From the NCBI GenBank assembly GCA_009746045.1, contig RPFO01000090.1, positions 767,298 through 829,297 on the forward strand: a stretch of DNA of 62,000 bases, read 5' to 3'. Positions 8,413 through 16,721 of the stretch are shown here, one piece after another (positions within the stretch are counted from its first letter, which is position 1; each line of letters starts with the position of its first letter). A program made the translations under genes and the position numbers. Origin of the DNA: Mesostigma viride. Lineage: Eukaryota; Streptophyta; Mesostigmatophyceae; Mesostigmatales; Mesostigmataceae. A model generated the notes under the pieces. That model was not told where the DNA came from. It was given only the letters and a program-made list of their open reading frames with translations, and did no database searches.

Positions 8413-10191
8413 GTTACCGAACAAGTCGGCAAGATGATCGAAGTTGTCAGGCAGCTCGGGAACGCCATGAACGCCGAGGACACAGCCCAAGCCAAGGCAA
8501 CGTGGGGCTCAGCGCTGGGGGATGTGCACCGGGCCTACCAGGCATATGGACCCGTCAAGAGAGGGAAGGGCGTGTCTCTCCCAACTCCTCTGTACGGCAA
8601 GATCTGGGCGATTGTGAAGCCCTTTTGGCAGAAAGGAGAGCAAGCCAAGGCCGAAGGGGACGGCGCAGGCGACAAGGCAGGAGGGGCTGAAGAGACGGAC
8701 AAGTGGGGGCCGGACCAGAAGAACTTCATGCAGCGCTGGCTGTTCTGGTGTGAGGACCCTTTGAAGCCCGCTGTCGACGGCAAGCCGGCGATCGCACAGG
8801 ATATCGCGGCTCGGCAAGACTTCCTTGACACGCGCCCTAAAGACAAGGCGCACGAACTGTCCATTTTCACCGCGCATCGGGAACTTGCGAGTTTCCAGTA
8901 CTTCGACAGCCTGATCCAAGCGCCGATCATGTCCTGTGAGGCCCCTCCCAGCAACCTGATAAAAATAATGGAAGTCGCCAAGAATTTGATAGAGGGGCGA
9001 AGCAATTCGCCCACATCAAGTTCCTGGAGAACCCCGACCTGATTGGCTCCGTCAGACAACTAGACGGGACTTTCGACCCCGTAATGGTGAGGGAGCACGT
9101 GTTTGGCGTGAAGCTGAAGGGCACCTTCGCCACGGACCTCGACAAGTTCATCGCCGAGTGCCGCCTGACCAGAGACTTTTGGCGGGTGGTCGTCACGGCC
9201 ACGAGGGCGATCATTCTCACGCTGAGGGACCTTCCGCCGGCTAAAAGGAAAGTGGTCGACCAGAAGGACTGGAAGTTCCCGAGAGGGGTGCTCGCTTCCC
9301 ACCCCCGTCATTTGTATGACGATTTGGGTGTGAAGACCAAACATCTGCTGGGTGTGCCAGTGGAGGCGGCGGCGGAGGTCGAGAAGGAGGTCGAGGAGGC
9401 GTCGGAGGAGGGGACTGCCAAGGCCAAGAAGGGGTGGCGGGACAGGCTGGAAGCCTTTAGCTATTGGGACGGGGTGAAGAAGGGACCCGACTGGATCGTA
9501 TACAGGACAATGACATGGAAGGAAAACGAAAAAAGAAAGGATCTGGTGGTGACGAAGGTGGTGGACGAGTTGTACACGGGGTCTGAAGACCTTCCTGGGA
9601 CGCTGAAGGACCAGGCGTTTGCTGTGCTGGACCTGACAGCTGACAGCAACGAGAAGTGGAGGAACCTGCACAAGTGGGAGCCAGACTGTATTCCGGTCGA
9701 CAGCAAGATTCCCTTACCCTCCTCGCATTTGAGCATTGCCGCGTGGGATATGGTTGACCAGATCACCAAGGCCCTGTTGAAGGGACCCTCCAGAGTTCTG
9801 CTGGTGTTCGGGTTACCCGCCCATATCCGCCGGTGGAAGCGCCTGGTCCGACTTATCAAATATCGGCTTGAGGACGATGGGTGGTCAGACGTCGACATGG
9901 TTTTTGACGACGAAGACGACGGGGATGATCTTTCGGATGATGATGATGATGATGAGTCGGAGAAGGAAGAGGGGGAGGGGGAAGAGGGGGAGGGGGATGA
10001 GGCTGAGGGGCACCCGCCCGGGGTGGGTGGGGGCAGGCGGAGGGGGAGAAAGGGGATGGCGAGGAGGAGAAAGGGGATGGCCAGGAGGAGAGGGACGGGG
10101 GAGGAGATGGAAGGGGAGGGAAAAAGCGCAGTCGGGGTGATGGAGGCTCGCGGGAGGAGACAATGGGGGGGATGAAGACAACAGGGGGGAG
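8413..10191 (+). CDS. Exon 6, long, one clear frame break
   Basis: The phase from exon 5 opens into about 196 codons (VTEQVGKMIEVVRQLGNAMN onward) to about 9000. A one-base shift there joins to a second open frame containing LIGSVRQLDGTFDPVMVREH, a WRDRLEAFSYWDGVKKGPDW block and SRVLLVFGLPAHIRRWKRL. It ends in an Asp/Glu-rich tail and Gly/Arg-rich repeats to the donor GAG|GTAAGC at 10192. The LLVFGLPAHI segment looks like a buried beta strand of an alpha/beta fold, but I cannot name a family. The acidic tail suggests a nuclear, chromatin- or nucleic-acid-associated protein. This is inference from composition. Confidence 0.5.
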
Positions 10192-10571
10192 GTAAGCGCC
10201 AGCGTGCTGGTGAAGGAGACTCGAGGCCTGTCGTTGGAAACGCCGGCGGGCGTATCTGTGACGAGGGGGATCGCCAGCGGGAGGGAGGCTCGCGGCCTGT
10301 TACTGGAAACGCCGGCGGGCGTATCTGTGATGAGGAGGGGGATCGCCAGCAGGAAGGAGGCTCGCGGCCTGTTACTGGAAACGCCGGCGGGCGTATCTGT
10401 GATGAGGAGGGGGATCGCCAGCAGGAAGGAGGCTCGCAGCCTGTTACTGGTAACGCCGGCGGGCGTATCTGTGATGAGGATGGGGATCGCCAGCAGGAAG
10501 CAGGCTCGCGGCCTGTTACTGGTAGCGCCGGCGGGCGTTCCCGATTTACGGGAGGCGGTCGTGTCCGACAG
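10192..10571 (+). repeat. Minisatellite of five 69/72-bp units carrying the inverted GC motif, probably an intron
   Basis: Five units begin near 10213. GAAACGCCGGCGGGCGTATCT (or close variants) starts at 10237, 10306, 10378, 10450 and 10522, so spacings are 69, 72, 72 and 72. This is the reverse complement of the motif seen in the other introns. The region lies between donor GTAAGC (10192) and GTCCGACAG|ATG (10571), so it fits an intron. However, it is also open in one + frame through all units, encoding ETPAGVSVM repeats, so retention or coding use is possible. Confidence 0.8.
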
Positions 10572-11033
10572 ATGGGAATGAGGCCTCGTCAGGATTCATG
10601 GGGACCCCCGGTTGAGGGGACCCCCGCCCTCGCCTCGGTTTCTTTGGGTCTGGGTGACGATCCCGTACCGTCGTCAGGAAGGACGGTTGTGATGACTTTG
10701 CCCCCCCGCTCGACGGGGATGGAGCAATGCCCGAACACGATACTGCTGAATGAGGATGACGATCCGGAGCCGTCGGCTGACACGGATTTTGTTGCGAGCA
10801 CCCCACTGCAGAAGAGGGTATTGGAGGCTCGTAACGTGGAGGGTCCGCCGAAAGTCTCAGGTGGAGGGCCGGCGTTTGCCGGATTGATGCGCCCGACTGA
10901 GGTGGTCGATGTTGAGGCGCCGCCAGGGACATCGGCCGGACACTATACCGCATTGATGGAGCCCTTCGATCGACCAAGGATGCCCTTCCACGCTCCAACG
11001 GTACATTCGGCCGGTAAATTTCATTTTCAATAA
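10572..11033 (+). CDS. Terminal exon or separate small gene, proline-rich
   Basis: The frame begins with ATG directly after CAG (10571) and ends with TAA 11031-11033, 153 residues. The product is Pro/Gly-rich and probably disordered (VSLGLGDDPVPSSGRTVVMT; NEDDDPEPSADTDFVASTPL). The stop overlaps an AATAAA (11029-11034), so the transcript should end here. Because the CAG|ATG arrangement repeats the starts at 2752, 3899 and 4856, this may be its own gene rather than the last exon of the preceding one. No domain recognised. Confidence 0.5.
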   Translation: MGMRPRQDSWGPPVEGTPALASVSLGLGDDPVPSSGRTVVMTLPPRSTGMEQCPNTILLNEDDDPEPSADTDFVASTPLQKRVLEARNVEGPPKVSGGGPAFAGLMRPTEVVDVEAPPGTSAGHYTALMEPFDRPRMPFHAPTVHSAGKFHFQ

Positions 11034-11034
11034 A
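11029..11034 (+). promoter_or_regulatory. Polyadenylation signal overlapping the stop
   Basis: AATAAA includes the TAA stop of the preceding frame. An extremely short 3' UTR follows the same economy as the other spacers in the cluster. Confidence 0.5.
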
Positions 11035-11156
11035 CGAGTTTAATAAGTACCTTAATATATATTTCTACATAAGTTTTTTTGCATCAGTCCATGGCTTCAT
11101 TGATTTCTCACACGACCCTTCCGTATTCATGTTAATTGGCATGTGCTTACGTGCAG

Positions 11157-11851
11157 GGAAAGGCGAAGAAGAAACTCCAGTTCGGTTTCCCCGTGGATCC
11201 GCGTCTGGGACTGTGTCCAGAGAGGCCGGCCGTGTTGTTGGCCAGGCCGCGGTCGGCGAACCAGTTGCACAACCGGGGGCGGGAGGGGACGAGCTCCCAC
11301 CCAACGCACCAACTCACGCACCAGCCTTACCGTGCGGTCAGCCAGAAAAAACGTACGAAGAGTTGATGGCAGAGGCGGCGGCTGCGCAGGGGCAGAAGGC
11401 AAAACGTCGGGGAGGGGGCAGGCGAGGGGCGGGGCAGGAGACGGAGGGTGCCGACGAACCTGCACAGCCGCAGAAGGGTGGTGGTCAGGGCAGAGATGCG
11501 ACGGCCGAAAACCGAATCAGGGACGTTCGGCCGGACGTCCGGATGCGCTTTATGGATGGCGCGAAACTGAGTCGCGGAGGTTGGAGTTCGAAATGGGTAG
11601 ACGAGGTGTGCATAAACTGGGAGCACAAGTACCCCAAGAAGGAAGATTTTCCGCTCTTTGGCACCCTCCTGGGCAAAGAGAGGGAGAAGGTGGTGTTCAG
11701 ATGGTTTGATGAAGGGCACGACCTCGGTTGGAGTAATGAGTGCGAGCAAAAGTTTCGTTTCCCTCTGAAGTTCGCTAGAGAACATGTTACTCTCCTGAAG
11801 GAAGGCGCCAGCTGGGACAACATTCCTTCATATCGACCTGGCAAGCGATGA
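11157..11851 (+). CDS. Exon or gene after CAG acceptor, unknown conserved-looking C-terminus
   Basis: A CAG acceptor ends at 11156. Sequence is open from there to TGA 11849-11851 in the frame with codon boundary 11156/11159, so the upstream exon would have to deliver two bases. The first 130 residues are low complexity (Gly, Ala, Pro, Arg, Gln). The last 85 look folded, with many aromatic and charged residues (WVDEVCINWEHKYPKKEDFP; EREKVVFRWFDEGHDLGW). I do not know this domain. The upstream partner exon is not identified, and the 11034-11156 spacer would be intron or 5' UTR. An AATAAA occurs at 12079-12084. Confidence 0.5.
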
Positions 11852-12413
11852 TGGGCGAGGACTTTGCACGAAATCGCGTTTTGCACGTAATTGCCCACCG
11901 CAACGTGGAGAAATGCAGATGTACATAGTAGTTGGATCAGTTACCGTGACTTTGGGCAGTTTAGTACTTAGTTGGGGTGACGTGTCCAATGTATATATGG
12001 TGGGGCGCGTCCAAGGGGGTCCACGCTGATTGAGCACTTGCATGTGTTCTTTCAACATATTCGGACATGTATGAAATGAATAAATTGTTTGGACGATTGC
12101 AAATTGATTGATTGAAGAATGAGATACCATTATTAATTGAAAAATGTAAAACCTCATTGTGAATTTGTACTTCAAACTTTCACATGCATGCCCCAAATTG
12201 TGCATTTGTGCAGGTTTTAATTATGAGAAGTAGCATTTCTCTACAAATATTGAGAAATTTAGGGGCACTTGGGGTTGTTGGCCATGTTCATTCATGATAA
12301 AATGGACTTTTTATGCTGTAACATCATCTTCCACTAGTCCAAAACGCTGCTTTCATGACGTCAAAAGTACCAGCAATGGCCCTAGGTTGGAGCAGTAGAT
12401 GTTGGGGACGCCC
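11852..12413. other. AT-rich spacer, no gene seen
   Basis: It contains an AATAAA at 12079 that may serve the preceding gene. No coding texture, known repeat or RNA gene is visible. Confidence 0.5.
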
Positions 12414-12476
12414 CCTAGACCATGCAAATGAGCTCAGATTGCACCCTAACTTTCCATATTGCAAAAAGAACACAAG
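12414..12476 (-). repeat. Isolated inverted remnant of the 174-bp satellite
   Basis: CTAGACCATGCAAATGAGCT and the bases that follow are the reverse complement of the satellite monomer end (GAGCTCATTTGCATGGTCTA) found in the array at 21-24 kb. About 60 bases match before the similarity is lost. Confidence 0.75.
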
Positions 12477-12574
12477 TCCATGCATGCTTAGTACTGGCCA
12501 ATCAATGGATTTCACATATTAGTTATCTTTGCGTAATTGACACATGGCCCCGTGCCCACCATAAATTGATATAT

Positions 12575-12603
12575 TGACATGACATGACATGACATGACAT
12601 GAA
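12575..12603 (+). repeat. (ACATG)n microsatellite
   Basis: Five to six tandem TGACA/ACATG pentamers are visible. Confidence 0.9.
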
Positions 12604-12723
12604 ATCAATAAATCAAAAACGTGTGTGCATGAGGTATAGGCACATTAAAAACATGGATAGGCAGGGAATCATGACGACACCATTACCAAGGCGTGCGCAT
12701 GCTGCGCCACCAGCCTATTATGA

Positions 12724-13116
12724 TCAATCGCGCTGCGCCTCATCCGCCTCATCATCACTGTCTACACTAATGTCACAGTCAATGTTTTCCATATCCGATT
12801 CATCGTCACTTGAGTGGACATCGTGGTGGATGTCGACTGTGGTGGCATCACACACCGGAGGCACAGCAGGAGCTCCCGTAGAACTGCCAGCACCATTGTC
12901 AACTTGGTACTGCTGCAAGACTTGCTCACGGCCAAAAGCATTTACACCGGAAGGGCACCCACACACAAATTTCAGCACGTCCTCTAGCTTGCTATACTCC
13001 TCATACTGCCCATCACTCCATACAAGTTTGAAAGCATGGCCCACCTTTGTAACCCACCCATGGAACCTCTTTTGCCTTCTTGGCTTGCCCACTAAAAAGA
13101 GTGCGCATGTCCGCAT
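12724..13116 (-). pseudogene. Fragment with Tudor/Agenet-like segment and acidic tail
   Basis: On the - strand a 130-codon frame encodes FLVGKPRRQKRFHGWVTKV, then VWSDGQYEEYSKLEDVLKFV and a long acidic tail (SSDDESDMENIDCD...). The K-F-G-V...V-W-S-D-G-EE pattern resembles small Tudor/Agenet-type barrels that occur in plant nuclear and transposon proteins. This is a loose resemblance. It directly follows the frame at 13119-13520 on the same strand, separated by a stop or a frame change, so the two are probably parts of one decayed gene or element. Confidence 0.35.
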
Positions 13117-13118
13117 GC

Positions 13119-13520
13119 CTATAGCAATGCAGCACTCCCTCTCTCACGGAAGTAAGATTCACATGCCACCTTGGTCGTACGTTCTGAGGCTTGCACTGTC
13201 TTGTACCCCTCAAAGTCAATGTCAGGATGAAGCTTCAAGGCATCTAGCGTCCCTTGGTTGAGCTTCCTTGCCCCCATCAGCTTTGGCGTATGGACTACCG
13301 CCCCATTTCCAACGGTACAGTGTTGCAAAACAATGTCGTTATATGGAACAACTAACCCCTGGTTGCTTTGCCCACTGGCCGACCCTGCCCCCAGGTGCAC
13401 CTTATTGAACTGCCCGGTCCACGAGCTGGCGTGATATGGCGCAACCACGATGGAATCTGGGGTTGGCCCATCCAAGTCAATAACATGCGCCAACATGTGG
13501 CCCATCCAAAACACGTGCAT
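13119..13520 (-). pseudogene. Upstream fragment of the same - strand gene remnant
   Basis: A 133-codon frame on the - strand encodes HVIDLDGPTPDSIVVAPYHA and DALKLHPDIDFEGYKTVQAS among others. The composition is protein-like but I recognise no family. It ends three bases before the next frame begins, and a one-base shift would join them (the overlapping third frame reads LHCYRHADMRTLFSGQAKK). It could derive from a mobile element or a host gene. No neighbouring terminal repeats identify it. Confidence 0.35.
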
Positions 13521-13555
13521 CGCAAAATCCCACCAAAAGCAATATTAAGTATTAT

Positions 13556-13651
13556 CAAGGAGACAACCAGCGCAGGCCAGAAATCGGGAGAATCCGGACC
13601 ATGGTAGCTCGAGCCTGCCGTTATCTTGTCCGCGTGTTCGAGTCGTTCAGG
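13556..13651 (-). mobile_element. 96-bp dispersed short element, copy 1
   Basis: These 96 bases match, in reverse complement and with only about three or four differences, the 95 bases at 43197-43291. Similarity stops abruptly at both ends. In this orientation it starts CAAGGAGACAACCAGCGCAG and ends GAGTCGTTCAGG. No clear target duplication is seen here. Confidence 0.75.
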
Positions 13652-14100
13652 ATGATGAAGATGAATGGTGATGGAAATGTGTTGCCTTGTGCATTGAAAT
13701 AAAGGCTGGCTTACGTGTAGAGCGACTAGATTACCTAGACGGTGGGGCCTAATTAAGTATTATGATCACAACAGAAATACTGCGACGACAGCGGCCGGCA
13801 AGACCGCTATCACCCAAGGTTTCGGTGACTGCGGCCATTCGGAGAATTCGACCGATCGCGCGCATCGTACGCCTTCTGTCAGCAAGGCAACCGCCATCAA
13901 CATTAATCGAATGTCTAGCATTCTCGCTCAGCCTCGCGTGTCGCCTATAGAGCACCTTTAACTAACGACGGCTATGCGAGAAAATTGCTGCCCGAGTGCT
14001 GGGATGGTATTGCAGGCTGCATAATTCACACCAGCCCCGGCACCTTCTGCCAAAATACGCAGTGCCCGTGCACGCTGGCACGCACCGCCTGGTTGGCCAG
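13652..14100. other. Spacer, nothing recognised
   Basis: Mixed-composition sequence with no supported gene or repeat. Confidence 0.4.
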
Positions 14101-14453
14101 CCTGTCAATTATGTCAATTATTTGTTTGGGAGCATTTGTAAAGTATTAGAATCTTACGTAGTTACATGGTCAAAACTACATAGTCAAAATTACTAGGTCT
14201 TGGTATCAAAGCCCTTAGCTGGCTGTCCGCGACACTCCCGGAGCTAGTGTATACAGGGGGGGGGGGGTAGCCCCCCCCCCCCCCCCACCCCCAAAACTGG
14301 GGGGCGGGGGGTAAGGGGTCGGACCCCCCCCCCCCCCCCCCAAGAAAATGGGGGGGGGGGGTTAGGGGGTTTTGGATGCAGACCCCCCCCCCCCCTCCCT
14401 GAAATATAAATATTTTCCGGGTAAATGGGTATTTTTTATTAACCAATAGGAAT
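14101..14453 (+). repeat. Left terminal inverted repeat
   Basis: Contains two TGTCAATTATG units, the CTGGCTGTCCGCGACACTCC block, alternating C and G homopolymers around 14258-14396, and GGGTAAATGGGTATTTTTTA near the inner edge. The last part also resembles LINE 3' sequence at 43977-44010. Confidence 0.65.
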
Positions 14454-14635
14454 ATCGGTAGGTTAAGAGGTACCACGTATCGACCAGCTGGTTACCCACT
14501 GAGGGTAGTGTGATAGGTGAAAGGTTTAGAAAGGAGCATTATGTGACCAGGGGAGCCAAGTGACGCGCGTAAGGTCACCGTGAGGAATGCAAGTAAACAC
14601 CCTGTTGCGTCCCAGGTTTAAATATTACTTTTTCC

Positions 14636-14690
14636 GGTGAAATGGGTGTTAGTTTATTTCCATATAACAGTTAAGGTGACCCAGGTATAT
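14636..14690 (-). repeat. LINE 3' UTR block
   Basis: GGTGAAATGGGTGTTAGTTT through GGTGACCCAGGTAT is shared almost exactly with 44049-44104, downstream of ORF2 of the intact LINE. This places the fragment's 3' UTR on the left and fixes its orientation. Confidence 0.75.
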
Positions 14691-14874
14691 AAATATATAT
14701 AATATGGTTTAAATATTACTCCTTTCCCCTCCCCTAAACCCTTCTTCCCTTCATTTGCAGCAACTCAATACGACTCAGTCCAGTCTCTCTTTTCCAGGTA
14801 AATAGGTGTACGTTTATTCCAAATATAGCCAATAGGTAATCCCTGCTAAGCCTAGGGTATCAAGATGTCAGTGG

Positions 14875-16101
14875 CTAAAACGGAGCCTTACTAGACCACG
14901 GAAGCCACTGGACTTCTAATGGGTTGTCATTGGGCATGTGGGTAAAGATCCTGTTTTTGCCCATGAGGTCATGAAAGATCTCAAGTGGGCTGGGCTTATC
15001 CTGGTCCGCGCCAGGGTCCCAGATTTTGTTTTGTTCATTTGCAACCATCCAGTAGCGTCGCATGCCGGAGTTCCATAGGTAAATGAAGCGTGAGAGAACC
15101 CCAGCTTTGTCGAAAACTGTGCGCCTATTGAACACCACATCGTTTCGCACCGTCCAGATTGTATATAACATGCATGTGCGGAGCCATATCCACGCTTGTT
15201 GTGAAAAGGTGAGCTCAAGGCCAGGGGTGCCAGTGATGCCAAAGATAATTGAGCGGGTAGACACCGGTATGATAGGCTCAGACGTCCAGGCTGCCCATAA
15301 ACCAATCAACCAGGTCCAAACTCCCTGGAGGTTACACCATAAAAATCGGTGTTCCACAGTTTCAGTGGGGTTGGTACATAAACATGTAGCAGGGTGTTGA
15401 AATCGCCGGTGGAGGATCTCCCCGACCCCGATGGACCGGTGCATCAAGAGGTGTTGTACGTCGGTCGCGCGGCGATCAATCAGCGGGTGGTCAGCGGCGA
15501 GGGTGATGTTGCGGACCCAGGTGTGGCCAGGCCACTCAGTAGCGCCCCAGCGTGTCCGTCCGGGGTGGAATTGATGGTTTTTATGCAAGAGCATTGTGTA
15601 GCCCCACTCTGCCGTGTACTCGTAAAGGCCTTTTACAGTTCTGCTGTCACCCTGATTTAGCACCCAGCCAAATTCCACTGGATCCAATGACAACATGTCC
15701 AGGCGGGTTGATCCCACATGTAGCCAAATAATAGCAGCGTCTGGAAGGTTGGGGTTGGGTTGGTATACACATGATTGTTCAAGGGACCAAGGTACAACCC
15801 GAATCCGGTGGCATAGCTGGGTGGGGAGGAACACCACTGCAGTTGTAAGTTGAGCCAGACAGCCATTGTGGCCGCTCAGCGGCGCCAGTAGTTGAACGTG
15901 CAGGGTTCCAAGGGGGAGTTCTGCGATCACCTTCCCCGAGCATGTTGCGGTCGTGCTGTATGGACAAAAGCAGCACCATTCACCAGCTTTATAGGGGGCA
16001 CGGGGAGAAGTCATGAGTGTGTGCCAGCGGGGGGGTATGGCTTGTACTAGCGCGGCCCAGGCAGCATAAGTCCAGTCTCTCTTTGTGCCCCTACGTGGCA
16101 T
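14875..16101 (-). CDS. LINE ORF2, C-terminal 408 residues, uninterrupted
   Basis: A stop-free 408-residue frame starts at a true ATG (16099-16101 on the + strand as CAT). It aligns end to end with the last ~410 residues of the 1468-residue ORF2 at 44155-48561 at roughly half identity, e.g. CHRIRVVPWSL, RATDVQHLLMHR, EHRF...C, AWIWLRT and QWLPWS. It includes the zinc-knuckle-like zf-RVT segment (C-L-C...H-R-F-x2-C) and lacks endonuclease and reverse transcriptase. The truncation is at the 5' end, as expected for LINE insertion. However, an intact frame beginning with ATG in a divergent copy is noteworthy. A protein may or may not be made. Confidence 0.7.
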   Translation of the reverse strand: MPRRGTKRDWTYAAWAALVQAIPPRWHTLMTSPRAPYKAGEWCCFCPYSTTATCSGKVIAELPLGTLHVQLLAPLSGHNGCLAQLTTAVVFLPTQLCHRIRVVPWSLEQSCVYQPNPNLPDAAIIWLHVGSTRLDMLSLDPVEFGWVLNQGDSRTVKGLYEYTAEWGYTMLLHKNHQFHPGRTRWGATEWPGHTWVRNITLAADHPLIDRRATDVQHLLMHRSIGVGEILHRRFQHPATCLCTNPTETVEHRFLWCNLQGVWTWLIGLWAAWTSEPIIPVSTRSIIFGITGTPGLELTFSQQAWIWLRTCMLYTIWTVRNDVVFNRRTVFDKAGVLSRFIYLWNSGMRRYWMVANEQNKIWDPGADQDKPSPLEIFHDLMGKNRIFTHMPNDNPLEVQWLPWSSKAPF

Positions 16102-16345
16102 TTTCGCTTAGTATTCCTTACTTCTCAGAGGCCGCTCCCCCCCCCCGCGCCACTTCCCCTGCGCTTTGCCACCGGAACTACCCGCGCCCCACCGGAACTA
16201 CCCGCGCCCAAGCAGAGAGTTGTTTTTTAATACACTTAAGGAGACTCAGGTCCACTGACTCAGGTCCACTGGCTTCCCTGGTCTAATAACGCGCCCTATT
16301 AGCCTTTCACCTGTCACCTCCACACGTGTGTGTGCCCACCTTTAA

Positions 16346-16412
16346 TTAGGATTCGCTGATACTCATTCACCTCTCACCTCTTTGGTCCATAATTGGCTAA
16401 TAAAAATATACC
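16346..16412 (+). repeat. Dispersed segment shared with 42224-42288
   Basis: GGATTCGCTGATACTCATT..., CTCTCACCTCTTTGGTCCAT and AATTGGCTAAT are common to both places with few differences. Confidence 0.7.
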
Positions 16413-16721
16413 CATTTCCCCGAAAATACACTTAAGGATATATAAATGTTTTGGGGGCCGACCCCCACCCCCACCCCCCCCCCCAAAACTGGGGGGGGGG
16501 GGTCGGGGGTCAAGACCCCCCCCACCCCCCCACCCCAGAAAATGCCCCCCCGGGGGGTGGTATACACTAGCTCCGGGAGTGTCGCGGACAGCCAGTTAGA
16601 AAGTGCAGATTTTAGTGATTTTCCTTGGAAAAAACTTAAATATTGAAAGTCTAGCAAAAGTTTACGCAAACAAATAATTGACATAATTGACATAATTGAC
16701 ATAATTGACATAATTGACAGG
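16380..16721 (+). repeat. Right terminal inverted repeat
   Basis: Inverted counterpart of 14101-14453, with G/C homopolymer blocks (16454-16557), the GTATACACTAGCTCCGGGAG block at 16559, and five ATAATTGACAT units at 16672-16721. Confidence 0.65.

Larger units (their letters stand above)
14101..16721 (-). mobile_element. Inverted-repeat-bounded element enclosing a LINE ORF2 fragment
   Basis: The two ends are inverted copies: CCTGTCAATTATGTCAATTA at 14101 and its complement ending at 16721. Further in, about 39 bases (CTGGCTGTCCGCGACACTCC...GTGTATAC) appear at 14217-14255 and inverted at 16559-16597, followed on both sides by long G/C runs. The right end has five copies of the 11-bp TGTCAATTATG unit, the left end two. 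The interior carries a LINE fragment on the - strand. No convincing target duplication is visible (flanks TTGGCCAG and TCGGACAA). It resembles a foldback or pack-type element. Alternatively, two oppositely oriented MITEs flank a LINE. Confidence 0.6.

Noticed and set aside
10204-10581. CRISPR-like array
   Set aside because: The repeats are 69/72-bp units without unique spacers, in a eukaryotic intron-like setting, and no cas genes are present.
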